Shown piece after piece: positions 54,466 to 64,000 of a stretch of DNA of 64,000 nt. The stretch's first letter is position 1, and the number at the start of each line of letters is the position of its first letter. The notes below the pieces were generated by a model. It had not been told where the DNA came from and did not search any database. It saw only the letters and a list, made by a program, of their open reading frames with translations. Made by a program: the position numbers and the translations under genes. Origin of the DNA: Craterostigma plantagineum (taxonomy: Eukaryota; Streptophyta; Magnoliopsida; Lamiales; Linderniaceae). The stretch spans positions 16,927,501 to 16,991,500 of the forward strand of contig JAPQWV010000017.1 in assembly GCA_027422505.1 (NCBI GenBank). Direction: 5' to 3'.

Positions 54466-56378
54466 TGTTAGGAATATGCCATCGAATGCTATACGAGGAT
54501 TAGATTGTATAGGGCATTAGCTTATTTATCATTCCACCTTTTATGTAATAAGATATTTTTTGTGTTTATTGAAAGGTTCGTTTATTGGATATAAGAGTAC
54601 TTTACTAAGCATCCGGTAAAGCAATAAATGAACAAATCCAAATGTGTCGAGTTGAGTCACAGTTCTCGATGAGTACGAGAGAGGAAGGCACCAATGGACT
54701 CTTAACCTCGAGCATTAAAAGTCCGTAAGCCTTAGGCTCCAGTTGGGTGCTGGATAACCGATTACGGCTTATTTGCCGATGACCTATCGAGTGCCGATAC
54801 CCCCTTGGAAGCGGAGGTCAAGACTTGTGATGCGAGTCGAATCAAGGGATTGAATGTTTCATGGACACTGACTCACGGGTCGTACGGTCGAACATGGCTT
54901 ATTACTCAAGGAGTGTCAATGACCGACGTCAACACTATAGTAGTCTACGTGAACCTTAGATCGAAAGGGGCTTTGGCGGAGTTGACTTTGAAGTCTCGAC
55001 TGTCACTGGTTCCCCTCGACCCGATTTGCTGTTGCATGGGTCACCGGGCCTGATGCGGTCTATGATGACGATTTGTGATTGCCGGGCTTAGACCGCCGAG
55101 TACGGATTCACAGTCTCGCAAGTAATTGAGATAAGTGTCCCATGAGGACGGCGACGGGAAATTACGAAATCCTTGGCCAAGGTATTGAACTAACTCATGT
55201 TAGACATGGAGGGTAGTTTGGTAATTTGCCTCCTCCTCGTTTTATCATAGAATCGAGTATAGTGAGTTTGACATAGACCATGGCTCGCACTCGATTGGGA
55301 CATAGCTGAAGGGTTTATACGTAGTGCTATAATCTATAGTAAGGTTCTCGAATAAAGACTGGGTCAAATTCGCACTCCAATCGGGTTACGGTCCGGTACT
55401 GCGGGATTGGCTAGGTAACTGCCGGACTCTTGGATTCCTCCCTTGCCGATTGAGTCGAACCTAGAGAGTCGGGCTTAAAAAGGATCATCAAGGTGTACTG
55501 ATAAGGAGATGTTTTGGGCCTTAACAGGCCTTGGGCCGTTGGGCCGCACCTTAGTGGGCCTCGGGCCGTTTAATGGATCGAAGTCGGACTTCGTATGAAA
55601 CTAACTTTGAGACTTGGGTTTGGCCAAGTGCTTAAAAGGCTTGAGGGTAAAATTGGAATTGTACCCTAAGCTAATTTTCGAATTATGCCTTGGGAATTAA
55701 TTTTGAAAATTAAATATAAATATAGAAATAATATATTTGGAATATTATTTATTTTAAGGTGAAATTTTCGAAATTAATATTGGATTAAGTTTCGAATGTT
55801 ATACCATATTTACATATACTTAGTTTGACATAGTATTTAAGTTAGTTGTCTAATTATGGTAAGTATCCTTATATGAATTTTGAATTAAATAAGGGAGAGA
55901 AAGATATGGCGAAATCTCTCTACTTAAGTAGCAAAATCGAAAACCATATCTTTGAGATATCGTTGGGATTTCCAAATATATCATAGTATAAATAGGGCAG
56001 CCCTATTTCATAATTTGGAGTGAAAAATTCGTCCATAACAAAGGCACAAAACCCACACCGAAAGAAAAAACACTTTTCTCCCACGCGACGGCTCGGTTCT
56101 CTCTAGCCATCTTTAGAGAACTGATTCCGTGGTACACTGCAAGGTCGGCATGACGATCTAGTGCCATCCACCACCATCGACGAAGTCTTGAAGAAAAGGA
56201 CGAGGAGCTGCCACTCGCTTCAACTGGTAATTCTCTACGGGTTTGACCCGCCCTATTACATGTCTATGTGTTACTATTCTGATCCGAGCAACGAGGGCAA
56301 TAAGGGAACCCGGAAAATTTTTGTTCCGCACCGTATCCGGGGACGTGGCATCTCCGGGAGACACCGAGTAACCCAACA
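54466..56378 (+). repeat. Copia-2 solo LTR (1913 bp), TSD TACGC
   Basis: Begins TGTTAGGAATATGCC and ends ACCCAACA, flanked by TACGC at 54461-54465 and 56379-56383. No internal Copia sequence lies between the target duplications, so the element present in copy A was reduced here to one LTR by LTR-LTR recombination. It gives the full LTR length and shows that the 5' LTR of copy A has lost its 3' end. Short frames inside it, including one at 56161-56454 that crosses the boundary, are not genes. Confidence 0.88.
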
Positions 56379-56383
56379 TACGC

Positions 56384-57082
56384 TACATCCACCGTCTGCT
56401 GACGACATCGCTCACATCGAGGGGCGACTCACACGGAGCGATCAGGCTCCGTGATTTCTTTTACTTAGCCAAGATGCAGCGAGGCAAAGCAGTCCATTTA
56501 GGGATGGCCCCGGCCCACGCCTTCAGCACTCAGGCGGAAACCCGGAGCCGTGGGAAGATATCCGTGGGGGCATTCATCAAGAAGGTTGTCCAAGGACTAC
56601 AATTGTGGCCAGAAAACCCACCCGAGATTGAGGTCGTTGGAGGGCGCAACCCATTGAACGAGGAGATGCTCGTTAAGATGAAGATGCTCGTGAAGGCGCC
56701 CGCACGAGATGTACGTCTGGCACGAGATGTATCGTGGCCAGACGGGCCACGGGCCGATCAGCTGTGCATCGAGGGCCCGCACCCGGTGGACACCGACACG
56801 ACCGGAGGCCACTACTCATCCAGCTATCACGAGGTCGAGTCGTCCGACGTCGCCCCATATGCGTCGACAGCGGAGCTCGACTCATTACGCCAGGAGATGA
56901 TGCGCCTGAACAACGAGGCGCTCCGATGCGACGAAGAGGCACGACACTTTAACGAAGAGACTCGACGCAGACAGGAAGAGTACGAGCGACGAAACGAGGA
57001 AGTCCACCACCGGTATCGTGAGGAGGAGCAGCGCTACGACCGGGCCCTTCGAGACATGGACGCCACGGTTAAGCTCACATAA
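56384..57082 (+). pseudogene. Athila env-position ORF, C-terminal part
   Basis: Continues the Athila ORF after the solo LTR. The reading frame from 56474 carries KAVHLGMAPAHAFSTQAETR, ISVGAFIKKVVQGLQLWPEN and, at the end, a highly charged heptad-rich segment (RRRQEEYERRNEEVHHRYRE) predicted to be coiled coil, to TAA 57080-57082. If one copy of the TACGC target is counted, the frames on either side of the LTR are in register, consistent with precise insertion. No membrane-spanning segment is visible. Confidence 0.7.
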
Positions 57083-57480
57083 AGTTCGCTAGCGCACCTT
57101 CGCCCGACACCCTCCCCACCGCCACCTTAGTGATCATTTCTCTTCTTTCCTTTAGACTTATTTTTATTTTTATTCAGTAGCTTAGTTAGTCGTTTCTATT
57201 TTTATTTTGTTTATGATTATGATGCTTATAACTATGTCAATAATTATATTATCTATGACTATTCTCTTTCTACGTTTAATTTTCCTTTTAGTTATGTCAG
57301 GATACGTATCACGAGTCACGATACCACAACCGTCCCGCATTCAGTCACGACCACGTTATTATTCATTAGGGGAGTCCTGTTCTTTTTAACCTTTTTTTCC
57401 CTTTATGTTATTCATTTTTTTACGTTGAGGACAATGCATGTCTTAAGTTTGGGGAGGAGAATTTAGGTTTAGAATTTACG
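57083..57480 (+). other. Athila 3' untranslated region with polypurine tract
   Basis: T-rich sequence followed by GAGGACAATGCATGTC and TTAAGTTTGGGGAGGAGA (about 57427-57462), the typical Athila end where the polypurine tract precedes the 3' LTR. No sequence matching the 5' LTR at 15113 follows, so the 3' LTR is deleted. Confidence 0.65.
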
Positions 57481-58001
57481 TGACAATTTTTTTTATGACG
57501 TGTCCGTTAGTGTGGAAATGACGAAGGCATTAGGAAATAAGTCCATGGTCAAATCTCCCAACCACGACTGATTCCCATAGTTAGCCACTTTGTGCCTGAG
57601 CCTATTCGCACCTCGTAAAGCATAAAAGCCGCTATCCCAAATAAGCCTCCAGAGATCATCTTTAGTGTTATATAGCAGGGGACTCGCACATGCTAGCAAG
57701 GGACCCGCCAATGCTGCAGGGGATCCGTGCTATATAGCAGGGAACCAGTGCTATGTATCAAGGGATCCCGCATTTTTTGGGATCCCTGATTAGTAAGAAC
57801 ATTAAAGTTATTTTTTATTTGGAGATTACTTTTTTAAGGTCGACCATTTCTAAGGCTATTTTCTTAAAAAATCCAAAACTCGGCACGTAGCCGATCAAAC
57901 TCACGATGACTCTACTCCAGAGCTAATTTCGGTCAGCCCGACGAAAGGGCACACACGTACTATAAATTCTCATCATACATTTATTTTCTCCATTTAATAA
58001 C
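57481..58001 (+). other. Upstream region of the SPATA20-like gene
   Basis: Holds five degenerate copies of a GCAGGGGATCC-like unit (57677-57790: AGCAGGGGACT, AGCAAGGGACC, TGCAGGGGATCC, AGCAGGGAACC, CAAGGGATCCC). ACTATAAATTC at 57959-57969, about 35 bases before the ATG, is the best TATA candidate and implies a very short leader. A minus-strand frame (57493-57711; IWDSGFYALRGANRLRHKV) looks protein-like but I cannot identify it. Confidence 0.45.
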
Positions 58002-61000
58002 ATGCTCAGCAGACTGTTTCCCGTTTCTTCCTCCTCGCGTCATTTCATCTCTCAATCACCTGAAAGATTCAACAATTTACGGCCTTTCATCTTTTCTTGG
58101 CCTCTATCGGTTGTTATTTGCCGGCCCATAAAAACTTCAAGGGTCTTTCCTATGACTGACGAAGGACCTTCTAAAACGCCGTCGTGCGTGGCGGCCCAAA
58201 AGCATACTAATCGCCTTGCAAAAGAGCACAGTCCTTACCTGCTTCAGCACGCGCACAATCCTGTTGACTATTTGTTTCTTTCCTACAATGAAATTTTATT
58301 TGCGTAGATCACTCGTAGCTTTATGCCTCTCCCTACTGGGATGTTAAGTATGTAAAAAACTTGTGTATTTGTTTCGTGTTTTTTCATGCCTTGGGAATTG
58401 GGTTTTTGTTCCAGTTTGACTGTTGATTGCAGTATTTTCATATATTAGCTGCACAAGAAACCTCTGTATTATTGAGGCTTTTGACTTCCAAGAGATGAAC
58501 CAACCTGGGATTGATGTTCCATGTATACTTGCTTTGCGATTTGACAAGATTTTCAGGGATGATGTGCATATATGTTTTGTGGATTCAACTGTACCATGAT
58601 TTGCCTTTCTCCTGACAGTGTGATCTTTGCTGAGTAGGTTGATTGGTATCCGTGGGGCGAGGAAGCTTTTGCTGAAGCTCGGAAAAGAGATGTGCCCATC
58701 TTTTTATCAAGTAAGTATATCGCACTTATGTCCTCTGTTTTTCTGGGATCTCAACCAGTGGAAAAAAGTAAATCATAGATTTCTCGTTCAGTATCATCTC
58801 ACAACATTAACATACAATTCCTTCTCCTTGTGCTTTGTTGGTTTTCTGTCCCAAGTCGGTTACAGCACTTGTCACTGGTACGTCTCTTGAATCTTGATAT
58901 GATCAAAACATCTTAAACCCAGTGCGTATTTTATTCCATCAGAGTAAAGTCTTTCTCTTCGTGATGTTTCTTTTTTTTTTTCCTTTTTTTTTGTCTAAAA
59001 AAGGTGTCATGTAATGGAGGTGGAGTCATTCGAGAATGACGATGTTGCTGAATTGCTAAACGACTGGTTTGTCAGTATCAAGGTCAACTTCTAAATTACA
59101 TGCAATGTGGCTTTCCTTCTTTTTGGTGCTTGAGCTTAAACAAACATACATATTTGCAGGTGGATCGTGAGGAAAGACCAGATGTAGATAAGGTAGGCTC
59201 TGTATAGTAACAGCACAATATTTTAGAATTAAAAATTTGGATATCAAACTTTTCAAATTTGGCATTGTTTTTTCCCCATTGTCTCTCAGGTGTACATGAC
59301 ATATGTGCAAGCATTGTATGGTGGTGGTGGGTGGCCCTTAAGTGTGTTCCTATCACCCGATCTGAAGCCATTAATGGGTGGTACTTATTTCCCTCCCGAG
59401 GATAAGTATGGCCGCCCGGGCTTTAAGACCATACTCAGGTAATGCGCCTGTTTTATATGTAATTTATATATTCGATCCGACTAGTGTCATTGTAAAACTT
59501 GTAACACAAGATCCCATACGGCTATTCTATTTTAAGACATACCCTTTTGCTAAGTTAAACCTTGTTTCAAGTCCAAGGTTGTATAGATTACAACGTCTTC
59601 AATCAACAGGAAAGTAAAAGAAGCGTGGGACAGTAAGAGAGATGTATTGGTCCAAAGTGGGACATATGCCATTGAACAGCTTTCACAAGCATTGACTGCT
59701 ATTGCAAGCTCAGAAAAAGTCCCGCAAGGCCTACCAGAAAAAGCGTTGCAAGAATGTGCAGAACAGGTTACATATTACATTACGCAAATTATGCTGCAGA
59801 TTGTTTAATGTTGATTGTCTGTTTTATTGTTTTCCTTCTAGATTTTCCTTTTTCTTTTCTTAGTCACTGTGGCATATGTCAGAGATTCTCTTGTCACCTT
59901 TAGCTTATGTTCAATAGCATTGTTACAAATGCTCATTATGTGAATATCATTTTCCCATAGCTTGCTGATAATTATGACTCAAAGTATGGCGGGTTCGGTT
60001 CAGCTCCAAAATTCCCGAGACCTGTGGAAATGCAGCTAATGCTTTATCATTTAAAGAAGCTAGCAGAAAAGGGGATGAAAAGTGAAGCCAATGAAGATTT
60101 AAAGATGGTCGTAACAACATTGCAGTTCATGGCAAGGGGTGGTATTCATGATCATATCGGTGGTGGCTTCCACAGATATAGCGTAGATGAATGCTGGCAC
60201 GGTTAGCTTCACAATTACATTTTCTTTTATTCACTAGTGACTAATTTAATGGTTGTCTTGTTTCTTGTATTTTCTAACAGTGGAGTCAAATTTCTGCAGT
60301 ACCACACTTTGAGAAGATGTTGTACGACCAAGGGCAACTTGTGAATGTGTATTTAGATGTTTTCTCTATCACCAAAGACACCTTCTATTCGGATATGGCC
60401 CGTGACGTTCTTGATTACTTGAGGAGAGACATGATTGGCCCTAATGGTGAAATATTATCTGCCGAAGATGCTGATAGTATGGAGCAAGAAGGCTCATCTC
60501 TGAAAAAGGAGGGCGCCTTTTATGTTTGGACAACGCAAGAGGTATTCATGCTTATAAGTGCGTCTTTTGTCTGAAGAAAGATGTCGTTTGAATTGCTGAA
60601 TCCTTATACAAGTAACTTGCTTGTGGAAGAGCTGAGATCCATTTCTTATCTTTCAGATTGAAGATATACTGGGTGAACATGCATCGCTATTCAAAGAGCA
60701 CTACTACATCAAATCATCGGGTAACTGTGATCTCTCAAAAATGAGTGATCCTCACGATGAGTTTAAGGGAAAAAACGTACTCATTGAGAGAAGTAGCTCT
60801 TCTGCGCTTGCATCGAAGCTTGGTATGCCTTGGGAGGAATATGTAAAGATATTAGCAACTTGTCGGGAAAAGCTTTTTCACAGGAGATCGAAGCGTCCAA
60901 GGCCACATTTGGATGACAAGGTACGGAGTTAGGTTTAGATGAGAGATTCATTCCAGAATTTTGTACTTCATGAAAGTAAGTTTAAAAAATACGGTATTTT

Positions 61001-62353
61001 CTAAGGTCATTGTGTCATGGAATGGACTTACAATATCTGCATTCGCAAGGGCGTCTAAACTTCTGAAGGCTGAACCTGAAGGAACTCAGTTCTACTTCCC
61101 CGTCACAGGAGCTAATGTAATAATAATAATTAATAATTATAATAATAATCCCTTCTTTTATATTCATGGTGATAGAACAGCTGCTTGTACATACCATGGT
61201 AAATTTCTGTATTTGTAGCCAAGGGAATACATGCAAGTTGCAGAGAAGGCAGCTTCCTTCATAAGGAAACATCTATATGACCAACAAACACGAAAACTGC
61301 ATCACAGCTTCAGGAACGGGCCCTCGAAAGCGCCTGGATTTTTAGACGATTACGCCTTTCTAATTTCTGGTCTTTTGGATCTGTATGAATGTGGTGGTTC
61401 CATCTTCTGGCTGGTTTGGGCCATTGAACTTCAACAAATGCAGGTAAATAGAAACAAAAAAGAGAGAAAGTACAGCTATTGCACTATCATCCTTTATCCT
61501 CTCTTCTCCCTGAATGGTATTTGAGGCCCTTTTTTTTTAACGCTATTTAGGATGAGCTGTTTCTCGACAGTAAGGGCGGAGGGTATTACAACACACCGGG
61601 AGAGGACCCGTCGGTCCTCCTCCGCGTAAAAGAGGATCACGACGGAGCGGAACCTTCGGGAAATTCTGTTTCAGTCATAAATCTAGTTAGACTATCTTCC
61701 TTAATCGCTGCTAACGCTGATCAATATAGGGTTAACGCAGAAACCTTGTTGGTAAGTATCTATCTCCCCCTTGTTTCAAGCTATTTCTTTCTGAGGAAAA
61801 ACTCATTTTCTATCTATCCGTGTGGGCAGGCTGTTTTTGAGAAGAGGCTTAAAGATAGATCGATGGCCATACCTTTGTTGTGCTGTGGAGCTGACATGGT
61901 CTGTGTTCCTTCGATGAAACAAGTTGTTCTGGTCGGAGACAAGTCTTTGCCCGAGTTCGATTCCATGTTAGCTGCTGCACACGTGTCTTACGATCCTAAC
62001 AGAACGGTAATTTTTTTTTAAAAAAAAAAATCCTAACAGAACGGTAATTTTTTTTTTAAAAAAAATATTAAGTCATTAAGGACGTAAGTATCAGTATTAT
62101 TAGTCCATGTGATGTTGCTGCTCTTTAAGTCTCAATCTGAGTAAACAATATGAATGTGCAGGTGATTCACATAGATCCAATGGACATGGAGGAGATGGGA
62201 TTCTGGGAAGACAACAATGACAAAATAGCCGTCATGGCGAAGAATAACTTTGATAAGGATCGTGGTAAGGTTGTTGCACTCGTTTGTCGGGATTTTACTT
62301 GTCTCCCACCGGTGTACGATCACAAGTCTCTCGTCTCTCTGCTTTCAAAGTAA
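58002..62353 (+). CDS. SPATA20/YyaL-family protein, thioredoxin-like DUF255 domain, 15 exons
   Basis: Exons: 58002-58262, 58638-58710, 58856-58877, 59004-59082, 59160-59192, 59290-59438, 59610-59766, 59961-60201, 60300-60541, 60657-60920, 61006-61116, 61220-61443 (first base 61219), 61551-61751, 61830-62006, 62162-62353. With exon 12 from 61219 they sum to 2427 bases, 808 residues, no stop. Residues 1-50 are Ser/Arg-rich like an organelle transit peptide; a second Met (MTDEGPSK, about residue 51) could start a cytosolic form. The thioredoxin-like domain has [16 protein letters not shown] at about 117-120, and [20 protein letters not shown] then [15 protein letters not shown]. The (alpha/alpha)6-type part has [61 protein letters not shown] and [20 protein letters not shown]. 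All introns are GT-AG; the first donor (CCT|GTTGAC) is weak. Length fits the plant orthologue. Function in plants is unclear; the animal protein is a redox-like protein. Appears intact. Confidence 0.93.
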
Positions 62354-63130
62354 TTTTCTAACGAGTACTTGGTGTGAATTTACAAGGGTGATTGATCTGT
62401 CTTGTTTTTTTTTTTTTGGTTTTTGTTCTATTATGTGTGTATTTGTGTCAATAAGCAGATGAGTGGTTATACGTTATGAAGAAGTGATATTAAACTCGAA
62501 GGCGCAGTGTATTACTATCGGGAAAAGTGCGGCGCCAGTGTGCCTTGTGCTTATCGCAATCGATGAAGGACATTTAGTATATACCTAAGATTAGAAGGGG
62601 ACTTTTGATGACAAACACATCAATGCTTTTAAGTTGTGTTGAAGCGTGGCTTATAGGGAGATTTGGGGGGTTAGTATTAATTAATGTTGATTTTCGGTTA
62701 CTTGGATTTTTTAATTGTAGGAGTTAGTTATTAACCTATTAATATCTATTCTAGGTTGTGGTGGTTATAAACTGTCACATTTGTTTGTCATTTACTACAA
62801 TTTAGTCCTCTCTTTGTTAATTAATTACTTTAATAATTTTTATATTATTTTTAAATTTTTTATTTTATATCTCTACACACTATTTTCGTTTATAATAGTC
62901 AAAAACTATATTTTGTATGTTAAATAATACAAATAATGATCAATCTTAAAATTAAAAAAACATAATGTAATTATATTCTGAGCACACGCATGGAGTGTTG
63001 ACGGATTTCCTACGGGAGTCTTCTTTTCCCTCGTATTGAAAGTGTTTCTCTTTTGAATAAGAGTTTTCAATTGTCTTACAATTTTTAACTAATGAACGTC
63101 ATGCGTGCATTTATTATTCAAATACTGGAG
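62354..63130. other. 3' flank of the SPATA20-like gene, AT-rich
   Basis: Presumed 3' UTR and intergenic DNA. No gene or clear repeat boundary is visible; composition is strongly AT-rich between 62680 and 63000. Confidence 0.45.
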
Positions 63131-64000
63131 TTATGGATCTGGATTGAATGATATCAAAAGTGCGGGAAATTGAGCGCCACCGGAAGTGCTTTTCCAGTCC
63201 ATTCGGCTACCTGCATAATCAGCGTCAGTGTAGCTGATTAGTTTGAAGTTAGTACCTTTTGGATACAGCAGTTCTAAGGTAGAAGTGCTCTTAAGGTAGA
63301 GCAGGATCCGTTTGACCGCTAGCATGTGGAATTTCTTGGGATCGGCTTGGAAACGGGCGCAGAGGCAAGTGGAAAACATGATGTCCGGCCTACTCGATGT
63401 GAGATAGAGTAGAGATCCGATGATGCTTCGGTAGAGTATGATGTCGACTGCTTTTCCTAAAGGATCAGCATCCAACTCACAACTCGTTGCCATGGGAGTG
63501 CTGAGAGGCTTGCTCTGATCTTGATGGAATTTCTTTAGGATGTCTTTGATATACTTGGTCTGACTTATGAAAATTCAATCATCAAGCTGCCTGACCTGAA
63601 GTTCTAAGAAGAACGGCATCTCTCCCATGTGGCTCATTTCGAACTTGGTCTTCATGAGATCTCCGAATTTCTGGCATAGCCGGGGATTAGTAGATCCGAA
63701 GATGATGTCCTCGACATATACTTAGATGACCATCAGATCTTTGTCTTGCCATTTGATGAAGAGAGTCGTATCGATGGTTCCCTTCCTCGGACAAATCCAG
63801 ATTTCACGAGGAATTCCCTCAGGACGTCATACCAAGCGCGAGGAGCTTGTTTTAGTCCGTAGAGAGCTTTATCCAACCGATAGACGTAATTAGAATGTTC
63901 TTGATCGACGAAGCCATCTGGTTGAGCGACGTAGACTTCTTCTTTTAACACGCCGTTGAGAAAGGCAGTTTTGACGTCCATTTGGTAGACTTTGAAGTCT
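63131..64000 (-). pseudogene. Sirevirus-like Copia reverse transcriptase fragment (runs off right edge)
   Basis: Minus-strand frames 63733-63981 ([40 protein letters not shown]) and 63131-63493 ([40 protein letters not shown]) bracket a broken middle segment. That segment has a TAA near 63721 and the catalytic box as YVEDIIFG instead of YVDD. Similarity stops after STSGGAQF near 63150, so RNase H is truncated. Sequence is close in style to Copia-1 pol but is a separate element in the opposite orientation; integrase and gag would lie beyond the window. Confidence 0.85.

Larger units (their letters stand above)
45030..56378. repeat. Tandem segmental duplication, second copy
   Basis: Corresponds to 29222 onward (45030 equals 29222). 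It contains the Copia-1 tail and 3' LTR, Athila with hAT insert and palindrome array, and the Copia-2 LTR. Alignment with copy A continues to about 55690, where copy A has lost the rest of its LTR. Small indels such as a 9-bp deletion at 46738 and single-base losses in integrase arose after duplication. Confidence 0.88.

Noticed and set aside
56161..56454. Plus-strand frame at the right end of the Copia-2 LTR
   Set aside because: It crosses the LTR end and target duplication at 56378, so it mixes two unrelated sequences.
57207..57389. Hydrophobic open frame (Ile/Met/Leu-rich)
   Set aside because: Arises from T-rich Athila 3' UTR; not a credible membrane protein.
59056..59371. Minus-strand frames over the SPATA20-like gene
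   Set aside because: They overlap exons 4-6 and introns in antisense and have no similarity.

Overview
The window is nuclear DNA of a flowering plant, most likely a eudicot. The evidence is a three-exon alpha-expansin gene with GT-AG introns, a 15-exon nuclear gene, and dense nests of plant-type Ty1/Copia, Ty3/Gypsy (Athila), LINE and hAT elements. The style of the Copia elements, with a large extra ORF after pol, resembles elements I associate with asterid genomes; that is recall, not proof. There is no bacterial-style operon and no CRISPR array.

Layout. 1-1349: 5' part of a LINE on the minus strand (end of ORF1, start of the ORF2 endonuclease). 2318-4284: broken alpha-expansin gene. 4368-4976: Harbinger-like MITE. 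5202-8656: complete but internally deleted Copia element (minus strand) with matching 5-bp target duplications. 8939-9841: hAT remnant. 10440-10773: solo LTR. 12125-14745: Copia 3' end followed by a decayed hAT transposase gene. 15113-16962: 5' LTR and gag of an Athila element.

16963-30900: a 13.9-kb Sirevirus-like Copia element (Copia-1) with 298-bp LTRs, primer-binding site, gag, a 1082-codon pol frame and a long 3' ORF of unknown function. 30901-57480: the rest of the Athila, interrupted by a second Copia (Copia-2) and by a hAT element with a perfect 8-bp target duplication. A block of about 15.8 kb (from 29222 to 44990) was tandemly duplicated. The second copy starts at 45030, after a 39-bp filler copied from 44549-44587. 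In the second copy Copia-2 has collapsed to a solo LTR (54466-56378, TSD TACGC), so the Athila env-position ORF resumes at 56384.

All four reverse transcriptases whose catalytic motif can be read are damaged (YVND, YVDA, YVED, and one motif lost), so no LTR element here looks autonomous. The one host gene that looks intact is at 58002-62353: 15 exons, 808 residues, a SPATA20/YyaL-type protein with an N-terminal thioredoxin-like domain (CHWC) and a glycosidase-like helical C-terminal part. The window ends inside another Sirevirus-like Copia fragment on the minus strand (63131-64000).

The most unusual structure is an array of five 35-bp palindromes at 61-71-bp spacing (36955-37243, copied at 52751-53039). 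It sits between Athila pol and a TATA-like box, pyrimidine-rich leader and candidate intron that precede the env-position ORF.
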